A stretch of 64,000 nucleotides of DNA from Cricetomys ansorgei (Eukaryota > Chordata > Mammalia > Rodentia > Nesomyidae). The DNA is taken from positions 9,260,001 to 9,324,000 of the forward strand of contig JAMJFZ010003624.1 of the NCBI GenBank assembly GCA_026225945.1, in the 5' to 3' direction. The notes below the pieces were generated by a model. The model did no database searches. It saw only the letters and a list, made by a program, of their open reading frames with translations, and was not told the DNA's origin. Positions 14,372 to 26,030 of the stretch are shown in pieces (positions within the stretch are counted from its first letter, which is position 1; every line of letters starts with the position of its first letter). Made by a program: the position numbers and the translations under genes.

Positions 14372-14403
<32 letters not shown>

Positions 14404-14566
14404 TGCGCGCACACTCTCAGTGTGTGCCAGCCATAACACAGGTATGGGGATAAGAGGACAACTGTGTGGAGGGGGTTCTCTCTTTCTACCTGTATTTTAG
14501 TTCTGCGGGTCAAACTCAGATCATTAGGCCTGTGACGCCAAGTCATCCCTTGGGCCTTGTGTTTTT
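14341..14566 (-). repeat. B2/B3-family SINE with (GT)n
   Basis: The antisense copy starts with a GT/GC-GT run (14361-14410). It continues through ataagaggacaactgtgtgg and gggtcaaactcagatc to a degenerate head near 14560. Confidence 0.75.
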
Positions 14567-15498
14567 TGCTGGCCTTATTTCCTAACAGTGAGGACTGAAG
14601 TGAAGTGGAAATCTATCCTACAGAGAAAAGAATAGGGGTCACTTTGGAGGGGAGCTACACCTTGGGTGCCCAGAGTTAAGTAGGAAGGGGAAGAAGGGGG
14701 GGATGGGAAATATCTTGGCCCTTCTAAAATATAATTTAGAAGTAGAACTCCAACTTCTACTTTGGAGTTTTTGTTGCTGTTCACTTTTGGGTTTGAGCCA
14801 TGTGCTCCAGGCTGCTCTCAAGCTCAGATAGCTGAGGAGAACCTCAAATTACTGTGCCCATTTGTGTAGTACTGAACCCCAAGACCTCATGCATCCCAGA
14901 CATCTACCAACTGACTACATCCTGAGCCCAGAAAGTAGTACTTTCCTTGTTATGTTTTAATGGATGGAGCTTTCCTCTGGCTCTGGGTCCTTGCCATGTC
15001 CCTGGTCACAAGAACTCTGATGCTTCCTGATGACGCTCCTTCAGGCAGACAAGGGGCCATGATGGTGCGTTTCAAGCAGGATAAGTTTCCAAGTGGCAAG
15101 TCACTGCAGCCGCTCAGGGAAAAACAAAACTGGGCCCATGGGGGTGCGGCCAAGCTCATTTGGAGGAAAGTCATTGTTTAGAGATCCATGTCAAGTGATT
15201 CAAAGTTAAGGCAAATATGTATTTGCTCTCCATTGCAGCTGAGGGCAACTAGGTAGCGTGGACTAGTAAACGGTGGAGAGTTCTAGTCTTAACCAAGGAG
15301 CATGGGCAGATGTTAGCCTCTTGGGGTCCTGGTGTTACCCCCATCAGTCCCCTGGAGGAAATACCGCTGGGATGGAGGCAGTATCTGTGGTTCACACAGG
15401 TGAGAATAAGCTGTTTATTTCCCATGCTAGAACCTAAAGAAAAGAAGGAAAAAGAAGGGATGAACACACAGGCAGCTTTGTTTGTTTGTGTTTTAATT

Positions 15499-15603
15499 TT
15501 CAAGACAGGCTTTCTCTGTATAGGTGCCCCGGCTATACAAAGCTGTCCTGGAGCTCACTCTGTGGAGCAGGCTGGCCTTGAACTTGGAGATCCACCTGTG
15601 GAG
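15499..15603 (-). repeat. B1 SINE, truncated
   Basis: Antisense B1 pieces are seen: caagacaggctttctctg, gctgtcctggagctcactctg and caggctggccttgaac. The conserved gggattaaagg end is missing, so this copy is truncated. It lies 390 nt upstream of the 57-nt exon. Confidence 0.8.
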
Positions 15604-15986
15604 GCATCTTTTAATTAGTAGACGTAATCTAGCACATTCTCTCTCTTGGAATTTCAGAATTTCAGTAGCTATAATTGTCACATTGTTTTCTCCAATAAGA
15701 CAGCTCACGCTTATTGTAAAGATCTTGGGCCCGAAGTAAAAATAACCCAAAGTCTCGTCACCTTGGAGATGTGGCCTTAGCAGATGACTGCAGTGCACGC
15801 AGTGTCTAGCTTCTCATAATCGGGTAGGAAAGGATTGTATGGGTGCTTCCGGGCTTGTCTCCAGGTCAGTAAGTTAGGTTCTCCCATTCTTTATGAAGCG
15901 GCATGGTGTGGTCTACCGTGTAAGGAAGGATTTAGTGACCTGTGTTCTGAAGACGGGACACTTCTCACGTGCTGTCCTTTATTTAG

Positions 15987-16097
<111 letters not shown>

Positions 16098-16181
16098 TGA
16101 GCAGTGTTTGAGCAGTCTTCTGGACCAACAGCAGATAGCCACTTTTGTCCACATATATACTTGGAGATATATATCTTGTAT

Positions 16182-16267
16182 CTCTCTCTCTCCCTCTCTC
16201 CCTCTCTCCCTCTATACATATATATATATATACACACACACACTATATATATATAGTGTGTGTGTGT
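16182..16267. repeat. Simple repeat (TC)n-(TA)n-(CA)n with a perfect palindrome
   Basis: Pyrimidine-rich tctccc units at 16182-16213 lead into a TA run. A 36-nt perfect palindrome follows at 16232-16267, made of 12 nt of AC repeat, 12 nt of TA repeat and 12 nt of GT repeat. Confidence 0.95.
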
Positions 16268-18324
16268 CTTCATCAGTATCATGCTTCAGAAATCAGAATG
16301 GTTTTTGAGGATCTATTACCCTACTTTGAGTATAAATATAACAAATAGAATTGTCTAGTAGATTGTGAGGAGGAAGAACAACCCCACATCCTGCTGTCCA
16401 CAGAAAGGAAGTGACGTGTGTGGAAGGGTGTGGCTTTGCTGAGAGCCACAGCTGTGTGTGACTCCGGCTCAGCCCCTTCAACAGTAGGAGTGTGTGTGTA
16501 CTGTTTCCTCTGTTCCACTTCCCCGTTGGCACAGGGGAGATGAGATTTCCTTTGTCACAGAGGATTGTCAGTGCCACCAAACGGCCTCACGTGCCGCTGT
16601 AGAACACCGTCTGTCTGCGGGAGATGCTCAGTAATGACGTCTGGTACTGATGTTTGGAAGTGTAAGTGACGTGCATACAGCACACATGGAGGAGTTTTTG
16701 GTTTTGGTTGATCAATATCTTTATTGATAATAAAGAGTGCTCTTCTGCAGTTCACTAATAAAATGACAGGAAGAGCGTAAGAGCCCGAGGAACAGGGAGT
16801 TTGCTGTGAGACTGTGTCTCCTAGGAATGTCAGAAGCTAAGTCCATACAGCCTCACCCAACAAGAATGAAGACAATGGGCATGTCAACGTGGCCTGGGGA
16901 AAGCCCACAAGGCTTCCGCCCCGACACAAAGAACTACAGGCAACTAAGAAATGCTGAGAGTGGGAAGAACAGTCTCCTCCAGGGAAGAGCACGCCCGATG
17001 GTTATCTAACACCAAATAGCCAACGCTGAAAACATACACACATGGAGCTGTAAGCGGGGGCACAGTGAAACCACTGACCTGGACCACTCCGTGGTGGAAA
17101 AGCTAGTCTATTGGGGAATGTTAAGCTCCTGTGGCTTTCTGGGATGCAGAGAACACAGCGAAAGTGGGGAAAGCCTTGCCAGTTTTAAAGGGCTATGTTT
17201 GCAGCAGGAGGAAGCAGGCATGGAAGTCAGTAATGGGGGTGGGCAGGGCAAGAGAGCCTGGAAGCTAGGGTGGGAACTTGACACACGGGTATGTGTTAAT
17301 AGAGAAGCTCGTGGCTGTCAAGGCAGATGGGGGGGGGCAGTAATATTTCTTCCTGACAAACAGAAACCTGCTTCACAGGTTTCTGAGCAATGCTGATTTT
17401 TATGCTTTTGTTTACCCACTTGCAATCTTTCCTTTACCCAGCTAGGGTCCAGCCTCAGCTGAACCCAGGCTGCCATTTATGACCCATCAGCGGCACTGTC
17501 ATTTGGGGGGTTGGGAGCTCACTTTGGATCTATCAGTAATAAGTAACAGCAATTAACGAAAAAACAGGCCATGAATCTGAAAGAGAGCAAGGTCAGTTAT
17601 TGGGAAGGTCTGGAGGGCGGAAAGGGAAGCAGTAAGTGTTGTGGTCATATATAAATCTAAAAAAAAAAAAGTAATAAAAATCAATTAAAAATTAAATAAG
17701 GAAAAGAAAAAAAATGATGTGTAGGCTTCTCTTCTTGATCAGAATCCAGGGACCAAGATCTACAGAAAATAGTTACTTATCCAACTTATATCGGCAACTC
17801 TTAAAAATAATAAACTTTAAAAAAGAGCGACTGGAAGGCTCCCCTTCCGTGCCCCCTGTGACTTAAACAAGTACCCTATGGGGCCCGGTGACAGAACTGA
17901 GTCTCAAGCTATAAGGCCACCCACCTGCAGGATGGGCTGGCTTTACTGTTGACCGTTCAGTAGCGGTCAGTACCCCAGCCCCTCTCCCTTCCCGACCGTC
18001 TTCACCGGGACCGCGTGTAACAAGGGAGGCATCCGTTTAAATCGTTGTGTGTAGTAGCCCATCGGTCCTGAGTAAGCGTGCCTCTTCTTTAGAACAGCTG
18101 TAATTTGTCAGCACCTGGAAGCGTCTTCTGCCCTCGGGATGAGAGAAGAGGCAGGCGCACCACCCAGGGTGAAGATGACGGCGAGAACGAACTAGAGTTA
18201 GAGCAGAGGGAAAATAATGCTTTGTAGTTGCTCGAAGGGAGTTACAGATTTAGGGAAAAGAAAACAGCAAAAGGCAGAGGGTTAGCTTGGAAAAAATTTG
18301 ATGAAAACAAACTTAGGAGCAAAG

Positions 18325-18348
18325 AGAGAGAGAGAGAGAGAGAGAGAA
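18325..18348. repeat. (GA)n microsatellite
   Basis: About eleven GA units in a purine-rich surround. Confidence 0.95.
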
Positions 18349-18884
18349 ATAAACACAAGCCGCAGCTTCTTGCATAGACCACAAGCGAGCGGAAAATTCT
18401 AGTAATCATTCGAGGGCTCGCACTGTGAACCCCGGGGTTGAGTCACAGCAATGGTGAATAAAGGGGCTGAAAGTGTGGGTTTAGTACCCGTTTCCACATT
18501 GCCTCCTGGGGGACTAGTCCAGGCTTACGCCGATCTCACTCACCGTCGCTTTGCCCTGGGCTGCGTTGGCAGAGAAGGCTCGCGATAAGGGATGTATCGT
18601 TCATCTCGTAATTTGCCAAGCTATAAACTATCTTTCTATCAAATATCAACCTTATGTTCTAATTGTTTCGGGGAACTTTTTACCCCTGGAAGCAACATTC
18701 CAGGCACTGTTAAGCCTTGTATTTAGTCCCTTCCTCCCTTCCTCTGAACACTGTCCCTCGCATTTCTGCACTTAACCTTCGTATGCATGTGTCCACTATT
18801 AATATTCACTCTTTCTGAATGTTTTTAAGGTTTATTTGAAAAGTGTACTGTAAACATCCTTCTGAAATTCACTCTCATCATGTG

Positions 18885-19187
18885 GTGTCTTTTGATGTCC
18901 TACTGAGGAGTCTCAGAGATCCCCTTGCCTGACCTGGGGGGTTTATTTTGCTTTCTTTTGAGTGTTCCGTGGTTTCAGCCTTTCCGTTGAGATGTACGGT
19001 CCATTTTGAATTAGCCGTGTGGTGTGAGATAGGAACCCGGCTGGCTCTGTTCTTTCAGGCCTCTGCCCAGTTCTCCCAGCAACACTAGTTTAAGATGCTC
19101 TTGCTGCTGCATCGTCTTGGCACCTTTGACCAAGGTGAGCCCGTAGGCTGCTTGCTTAAGTCACAGGCGGCACAAAAGGGAAGCCAA
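18885..19187 (-). repeat. Old L1 ORF2 fragment, antisense
   Basis: The segment follows antisense ORF2 in order: ggtccattttgaattagcc, ggtgtgagataggaaccc, cagttctcccagcaac and cttggcacctttgacc. It is broken by a B2/B3-like insertion and resumes at 19398 with atcagtcaactg. Confidence 0.75.
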
Positions 19188-19397
19188 CCAAGTGGCTGGG
19201 AGCTGGCTCATCAGTTAACACGTACCGCCCCATGCTGTGGACCCGAGTTCAGTTCCCAGCACCCATGTTGGGCAGCTCACAAGTACCTGTAACTCTGGCT
19301 GCAGGCCCCCCAATGCCTCCGGCCTCTGCTGGTTCTGTACTCACGGGTACAAACCCACACTCAGACACACAATTAAAATCTTAAAAAAAAAAAATCA
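19188..19397 (+). repeat. B2/B3-family SINE inserted into L1
   Basis: A tRNA-like head (ggctgggagctggctcatcagttaa in two parts) and ttcagttcccagcaccc are followed by a body and a final A-run (19381-19393). The L1 on both sides is contiguous in the L1 consensus order, so the SINE is younger. Confidence 0.85.
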
Positions 19398-19830
19398 GTC
19401 AACTGTAAATTGAGTTGTGTGTCTGGCTTTTTGTAAGGAATTGGTGAAACTGAGAAGTGAGTCACGTTCGCCAACTCGATTCTTAGTTTTCTAGGTGGTC
19501 ATGGGCCTCTCAATGCCTACAATCTTGCTGAACTAACTCATGAGCTCATACAGTGCTTTTAAGAAATATTCAGTTATTTGGCGGGAGAATATACGGGCGT
19601 GATGTGTGCGTGTGGAGGCCAGAGGACCCCGTTCAGGAGTCATTCTCCCCCGCCACGTGGGTTCCACGGATTAAACTTAGGCAGCCACCACCCCTTTCTG
19701 CTGGGCCCTACTGCCAGTCCCCATACAGTCGTTCTTTTTAATAGAGTCCTTAGGATTTTTCTGTGCGCAAAATCATGTGATCATGTCTTCCTTTCCAAAT
19801 CTGAATTTTTAAAAATTCGCCTAACAAATT
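19398..19830 (-). repeat. Old L1 ORF2 fragment (continued), antisense
   Basis: Resumes the L1 split by the preceding SINE: atcagtcaactg, then acaatcttgctgaactaac. After a second SINE at 19565-19725 it continues with gagtccttaggatttttctg and cttcctttccaaatctg. The order agrees with antisense ORF2, and no open frame survives. Confidence 0.7.
19565..19725 (-). repeat. B2/B3-family SINE, diverged, inside L1
   Basis: Pieces tgtgtggaggccagaggacc, cacgtgggttccacgg and aaacttaggcagcca match the antisense B3 body. The head is degraded. Confidence 0.6.
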
Positions 19831-19950
19831 CAAGAATAAAATGTGTATATTTTGTTTTGTTTAAAAACAAAAACAACTGAAGATGTAGCTTAGTACCACG
19901 GCCATCGTTGAGCCTGCAGTTTATCACCCGCATTGAGAAAAGAAATTTGT

Positions 19951-20132
19951 TTCTTTTCTTTTGTCCAGACGGGGTTTCTCCGCTGTAGCCCTGGCTGTGC
20001 TGGGACTCACGCTGTAGACCAGGCTGGCCTCAGACTCACGCTGTAGACCGGGCTGGCCTCGGACTCACAGAGCTCCGCCTGCCTCTGCCTCCCGAGTGCT
20101 GGGATTAAAGGCGTGCGCCACCACTACCCAGC
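19951..20132 (-). repeat. B1 SINE with three 29-nt internal units
   Basis: The antisense B1 extends from ccagacggggtttctcc to gtgcgccaccactaccc. The known two-copy 29-nt internal repeat is expanded to three: 19982-20010, 20011-20039 and 20040-20068. Units two and three differ at only two positions. Imperfect flanking aagaaatt repeats suggest a target-site duplication. Confidence 0.93.
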
Positions 20133-20139
20133 AAGAAAT

Positions 20140-20412
20140 TAGTTTTTTATAGGAACTTCCACACATTTTACCAAAGTTGCCTTGTTTTATATACTTACAA
20201 GGGACGAGAGGCTTCTGTTCCTCCCAGTACAGCGCGAATGTTCTCTAACTCAGCTTCCCTAGTCAATAAAGTACTTAGACTGTAGTTGAGATTTGCGTTT
20301 TTCCATGACCAAGAAAAACCTTTTTCATATGTTTTCTGGCTATTCCAATCTTTTCTGTTTGGTTAAATCTTTTGTCCATTTAAAAAAAATTGAGCCATTT
20401 TTTTTTCAAATA
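20140..20412 (-). repeat. Old L1 ORF2 fragment, antisense
   Basis: Phrases such as taggaacttccacacatttt, acaagggacgagaggcttctg, cctttttcatatg and aaatcttttgtccattt follow antisense L1 order. A GT-rich SINE separates it from the next piece at 20763. Confidence 0.7.
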
Positions 20413-20447
20413 TGTTGAACTGATTAAATTCACGTACGCGTGCGTGC

Positions 20448-20478
<31 letters not shown>

Positions 20479-20762
20479 GTGTAAGCATGTGTGCACACGT
20501 GTGTGGGTGGACATACTTGTGCTTGTGCATGGGGAGGCTGCTGGTAGGTGTCAGGTGTCTTCCTCTGTCTCTCCCGACTTATGCTTTGATACGTAGCTCA
20601 CCAGTGTGGCTAGACCACGTGGGGGGATGTACCCCTCTCTGTCGCCTCACTCTGGGGTGGTAGACCAGTCCTGCTGAGACTGGCTCTCACACGGTGCTGG
20701 GGTTGCAAACTCAAGCCCTCGCATCTTTGTAGCAAGTACTTTACCCACTGAGACACCGCCCC
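20413..20762 (-). repeat. Long B3-like SINE with (GT)n, inside L1
   Basis: A GT repeat (20439-20477) is followed by aggtgtcaggtgtcttcctc, cggtgctggggttgcaaac and ctttacccactgagacacc. The terminal head is diagnostic of antisense B2/B3 elements; the middle is atypical. Confidence 0.65.
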
Positions 20763-20930
20763 AGACTCAGAAGAAATTCTTTATATACACTCGTTTACAA
20801 GTTCTTCAACAGATTTTAAAAATCTTTTCTCCTAGTCTGTGGCTCTTTCCTTCATTTTCATAACTCTGGCTTTTGATGAGCCAAAGTTTCCATTCTGATA
20901 CGATTTTATATTATACAATACATGCATACA
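20763..20930 (-). repeat. Old L1 ORF2 fragment (continued), antisense
   Basis: attctttatatacactcg, cttttctcctagtctgtggc and cttttgatgagccaaag match the antisense L1 segment that follows the 20412 break. Confidence 0.7.
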
Positions 20931-21120
20931 TGTGTCCCTGTGCATGCTAAGCAGTCAAACTTTATCACAGCATCTCAAGCTATATTGTGTTTCTGTCCTT
21001 TCTAATATGATGTGTCCTTTGCAAGATTAAACTACCTTTTTATAGCCATTTCTCCATAACTGAAAACAGTTGTCTGTAACGTTGAACTGATTGTATTTGA
21101 GATATTAAAAAAATATTCTT

Positions 21121-21266
21121 AGCCGGGCAGAGGTGGTGCAGGCCTTTAATCTCAGCACTCGGGAGGCAGAGGCAGGCGGATCTTCTGTGAGTTCGAGGCC
21201 AGCCTGCTCTACAGAGTGAGTTCCAGGACAGCCAGAGTTACGACAGAGAAACCCTGTCTCAAAAAC

Positions 21267-21270
<4 letters not shown>
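21121..21270 (+). repeat. B1 SINE
   Basis: A near full-length sense B1 runs from agccgggcag to accctgtctc. It shows the cagagttacgacagag variant near its 3' end. Its A-rich tail runs straight into the CA array. Confidence 0.95.
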
Positions 21271-21317
<47 letters not shown>

Positions 21318-21654
21318 GCACACACACAGACACACACATACACATACACACATGTACACACACACAGGTACACACACACAGACACACACATACACATACA
21401 CACACACACACATGTGCACACACACAGACACACACATACACACACACACACATGTATACACACACAGACACACACATACACACACACATACACACACACA
21501 TGTACACACACAGAGACACACACATACACACACACACACACATGTACACACACACAGACACACACACATGTACACACACACATACACACACATGTACACA
21601 CACACACACACATACACATACACACATGTACACACACACACAGGTACACACATG
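21271..21654. repeat. (CA)n array with periodic CATGT, CATA and CAGA interruptions
   Basis: Almost 380 nt of CA repeat are broken by catgt nodes near 21313, 21351, 21411, 21451, 21499, 21541, 21568, 21591 and 21625. It probably grew from the B1 tail. Long open frames on both strands here are artefacts of a dinucleotide repeat without stop codons. Confidence 0.97.
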
Positions 21655-23320
21655 AGTGTCTCTCTGAGTGAAGGAGGGACAGAGAGTTTAAAACCTTTAA
21701 AATTGAGTACGTGGTTAAGAATATGAGTCCCTGCTTTGTGCAAGACTCTATGCACCATGTAGGGAGATGGTAAGATGTTCTCTGGCCACAGAGAGAGACT
21801 CAAACTCTCCGACTGCAGAGGCATCACTAGCTGCTCATGGATTGTGTTTCTTTGCTGATTTTGTAATTGTCTCAGAAAAAATGAAGCTATGTCCTAGTGC
21901 TTTTATTTTTGTTTTGTTTTTCCCCACCCCTTGGAGGAAAATATCTATTTTGTCACTTCACAGCAATGCCAAAAATATTCATTAGCTGCATCAGTCAAGC
22001 CTGGGAGGAAACGACCAGAAAAGAATACTTCGGTGTGTACTTGTTTTGGGAGTGCATTTCTGAGTTCTCCGGGGAAGCTGGGATGTGGTGTGGGGCTGAG
22101 ACACTCCACACCATGCTGCCAGGGGCGGGCGGAGGGCGGAATGTGCTAGAAGGAGCAGTGTGAGCTGTGCAGCACATCTCTCCCGGGCGACTGGATGTGA
22201 CTCACCGAGAAACTCGTAGCTCTCAATCTTGGCCAGAAAATAAAGCGTAAGGGGAATCTTATGAAGCAGTAAATTCCTATCGGTGTGACACTGTCTGGAA
22301 ATCGAGCGGTCTCTTCTTCATCAGTGCCTGGAGCATGCTTATTTCCCCAGTGTGTAGAAGACATGCCTCTGCCTGGAGCCCTGTCCTCACCCCCCTCACG
22401 CTAGGTTTTTTGACGGACTTGGAACTGGATCCCCACAACTGTGGCTCATGCTTTTCCTAGCAAGGAAGAGTCCTACAAAATAGTATTCTGTGTCATATGG
22501 GTATGGATTCTTCTAGAGCCATTAAATATGGTGTCTTGTTTGTTTTGTGATGGTCTGTAACCTATACAATTCACCATGTAGCCTAGGTTAGCCTCAGCCT
22601 CCCAAGTGCTGGGATGGGAAGCGTGAGCCACCATGCTGGCTTACGCTAGGGTTTTATGAATCAGCACACGGCCTTGGTGAGTAGCTGACTGCCACACAGC
22701 AGTGAGGGTGAAGTGGTGTCTCCCTTCCTGGCCGCCCCTCCTGCTGCTACCGAACTGTGCCTTCTACCTGGTCCAGCCATTAGGGGTCATCTCGTCCTGG
22801 GGTCTGGGGTCATCTTGTCCTCAGTTTACACCCTGTTATTTGTGTAACCATGGATACGTCTCTCAGACACGAGCCACGATGAAGTCTGTTTAGTGGGAAT
22901 GGTGAGCACATTCAAAGAATTATGGGAAGGCTATGAGATAAGGGAGTGTCCGAGTACTTCCGGTATAGTGGCTGATCAAAAGAAATTCCCCCATCAAACT
23001 CCAGCTTCCTCCGCGTCACTCCCCTACGAACATCTGTTGTAAGTCCCAGGTCAGTATTACCCTCTCCTGGCTCCTCCTCCAGTCCAATGGGCCGTTTGGT
23101 GTCCCCTGCGTGTATCTTGCATGATCTATGTATGCTGATATGCTTCGGATGATCCTTGCTACCCAGAGGTGTCTCACGACCCACAAACTATACTAAAAGA
23201 TGGGTGTTCCGCGACAGACGTTGAGAGTCTATTTGAAGACGCATCAGCAAACCTTTGTTGAGAAAGAGCACAAGGCAGGGACTAAGGAAACAGTCCTAAG
23301 TTAAAGCATGAAGAACTGAG

Positions 23321-23545
23321 TGGGCGTGGTGGCCTGCCCGTAATGCCAGTCAGAGACAGAATCTGGGGCTCTCCATAACAGGCTGGCTGGCGGCACTAGC
23401 TGTATTGGTGAATTCTGGCTTTGATTAAGAGAGCCTGCCTCAGTGAAAAAGGTGGAAGAGAGGTCAAAGATGATTCCCAACGTCAGCCCTGGCAAGCAAG
23501 AGCACGCACATGCACGTGCAACACACACACACGAATAAAAAGGAA
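23321..23545 (+). repeat. SINE-like element, probably rodent B-family
   Basis: tgggcgtggtggcctgcccg, gcctgcctcagtgaaaaagg and the cacatgcacgtgc end resemble a diverged composite SINE with a CA-rich tail. The subfamily is not assigned. Confidence 0.55.
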
Positions 23546-24840
23546 AGAACACGAGTCATAACTAACACTGCCTCCTTCAGCCGAAGAAAAGATGATTTTG
23601 TTTACATCCTTTCCCCCGGGGAAAATAGTTTCAGGATCAGAAAGAGGCCATTGGGAGTCTTCCAAGGATATGTCTGAGTTTTCTCTCTGGACTGTGACCA
23701 GGACTTCCAGTAAGGGCAGGGCGGCATGGGCTGGTCAGGAAGATGACTGGGGGGTTGGGGGGGGAAGACGTGGGCTCCTGCAGAACTGCTTCAGCAGTCG
23801 CTAATCCTGACCTGTGAACTGTGGTTGCATATGCCACTCCCAGAGTCCCTTGCTACCCTGGGGACTCCTGCAGCATGAGGCCTCTGCAGCTGATTCTGCC
23901 ACACAGCCTCTCACAGCAGCCTGTCTGCCTCACTTTCTCCCCCAGCCCTGGCTCAGCCCTTACTTCTTTGTTCTAGCTTAGGATGAGCAACAAATAAAAC
24001 TTCACTGTTACAGAAAGAGTTGGACCAAGTTCCACGGGAGCAAGAGGGATTGCTTGCCCCGCAGATAAGGTCTTTGGTGTTACGTTGAAAAGCAGTACAG
24101 GTAGCCCAGTGTGCACAGTGACAAAAAACAGATATCCCTAAGCCCCCCGACTTCAGAGCGCAGTCACCTGGGTGTCTGAACTGTGAATGGTTACATAACA
24201 CATAAACTTCACCGATAGCTCGTCAAGCCCCTGGATCGTGCATAGCGTGATTGGCAACCATCCATGTCCCTCCTTCAAAATGTCTGTAATTGGCTCCCGT
24301 TTGTCTGTCTGCCATTCGGATGAAGGGTAGACATCGGAGTGTGCAGTTGTGTTGCCTCCTGTGTTACGACGATAAACCCACACAACCTGATACAAAACAG
24401 ACCATTGATGGGAGAATAAGCCAACCAGTGCCGAGCGGTGAATAAGAAAGGATGACGCTATGACACAGCGTCAGAGGAGAAATTGCTGCTGCCGTATTTG
24501 AGGGACACCGGACACACAGTGTGGCTATAACACATTATGTGGCTACGGGGGTGGAGGTACCCCAAAGGACATCAGTCCAGCCAAACATGTCTTTCCAGGG
24601 ATGGTGCGTCTGGTGATACAGAGGACCATTGTCCAGGGCTTAGAAAAGATGCCACCTCCCTATCAACTTCTATGGCTAGAGGTGGCCGGCATCGTTGAGC
24701 TATCCTGGGGAAGCTCTGAGTGGATGACAGTGTGTTACCCCTCAAATGTCTCTAAGGTTCTCAGCTGCAGAGCGCTGAACAAATAGACCTTTTGCATTTG
24801 CCTATACATTCATTTCCAACGAGTCAAACCTCACAGTTTT

Positions 24841-25010
24841 GACAGAAACCTTCAGAGGTCACAACACTTATCCAGACTTTGCTCTGGTCGTTCTGTGATC
24901 TGATTCTACCGTGCAGAAGAGGCGACCTGTAGTTATGGCTGGGATAGAACCCAGCTTGGCAGAGGTCATTGCAGAATGAAAGGTGATCACATACAGCTTG
25001 AGACTTCAGC
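24841..25010 (+). repeat. Unassigned duplicated segment, copy 1
   Basis: It shares clear blocks with 25657-25827, in the same order and orientation: gacagaa, ggtcgtt, ctaccgtgcagaagaggc versus ccaccgtgcagaagaggc, ctgtagtt, ggatagaac and cttggcag. I do not recognise the family. Confidence 0.75.
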
Positions 25011-25584
25011 CAGGGCCCTTCTTAGCTTCCGCTGTCTCCCTGGGGAGAGAGACCACAGCAGTAAGATTGCTGCCACCAAACTTCTCCCTCCTGCTCTTCT
25101 GGGCCTAGATCTTCGCCAGCCCTTGCTCTGTCTGTGGTCACTACTTCTGCGTTTTCTGAGTGTCATTATCTGCTCTCCAAGATCTCTCCTCTGCCAAGGT
25201 CCTAGGAGCAGAGACTGGCCTGTGGCTGTCTCTCTTTTACAGCCGTTCTTAACACCTTGCATACTATGTCCCCAAATTTTCATTCTTCAAATGAAAATTG
25301 AACATTATGTTTAGAGTAAGCACGAAGGTCAGTTTGCCTTTCCTGCTTACAAAACAAATTCAATCATATGTCTTTAATGATGGGTTCTAAGAAATACATT
25401 TTGTATAATTATTTTATGAGATTTGCTTCTGTGAATGGTCACTAAGTGTCCACAAATGACCATAAGTCTATAAATATTTAAAGCTGATTGGGGCTGTATT
25501 TCTTACTTCTTAAAATTTGCAGAAACAGCAGCCTAATTCCAAGAAGTAAGTAAATAAATAAATAAAAAGAGATATATTAGTGTA

Positions 25585-25928
25585 ACTGGGACTGGTGGCG
25601 TAGCCCCATAATCTCAGCTATTTCATGGGCTGAAGCAGGAGGTTTGCAAGTTCAAGACAGAAGCCGTCAAAGGTCAGAGTGCTGATCCAAACTGCTCTTT
25701 GGTCGTTTTCTGATCTGGTTCCACCGTGCAGAAGAGGCTGCCTGTAGTTGTGCTCTTACCTGGATAGAACTCAACTTGGCAGTGGTTAATACGGAAAGAA
25801 AGCTGTTGACTTACAGCTCCAGACTGTAAGTTCAAGGGTAATCAGCAAGACCCTGGGACTATAGCTCAGGGGCAGTCCTGGCCTAGCGTGTGTGTGTGCG
25901 CTCCTGAGTTGAGTTCCTAGTACTGCAA
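25585..25928 (+). repeat. B4-like (B1 plus ID-like) SINE, interrupted
   Basis: A B1-like left part (ggtggcgtagccccataatc, caggaggtttgcaag) and an ID-like right part (gactatagctcaggggcag, gagttgagttcctag) are separated by a foreign block at 25657-25827. The two halves join sensibly if that block and one aagttcaag copy are removed. Confidence 0.65.
25657..25827 (+). repeat. Unassigned duplicated segment, copy 2, inserted in a SINE
   Basis: This is the second copy of the segment at 24841. It is flanked by the 9-bp direct repeat aagttcaag at 25648-25656 and 25828-25836, and sits inside a B4-like SINE. It looks like an insertion, not a simple local duplication. Confidence 0.7.
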
Positions 25929-26030
25929 ACACAAGCACACACCCATACCCACACCCTCACACGCACACACGTACACACACACACCACACAGACACACCAC
26001 ACACACATACACACATGCACACACACAACA
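25929..26030. repeat. (CA)n microsatellite, interrupted
   Basis: CA repeat with accata, gtaca and gaca interruptions, forming the tail of the preceding SINE. Confidence 0.95.

Noticed and set aside
21105..21827. Long open frames on both strands (up to 240 codons) rich in Cys-Val or Thr-His
   Set aside because: They are translations of the CA/GT array and the adjacent B1; a dinucleotide repeat has no stop codons.
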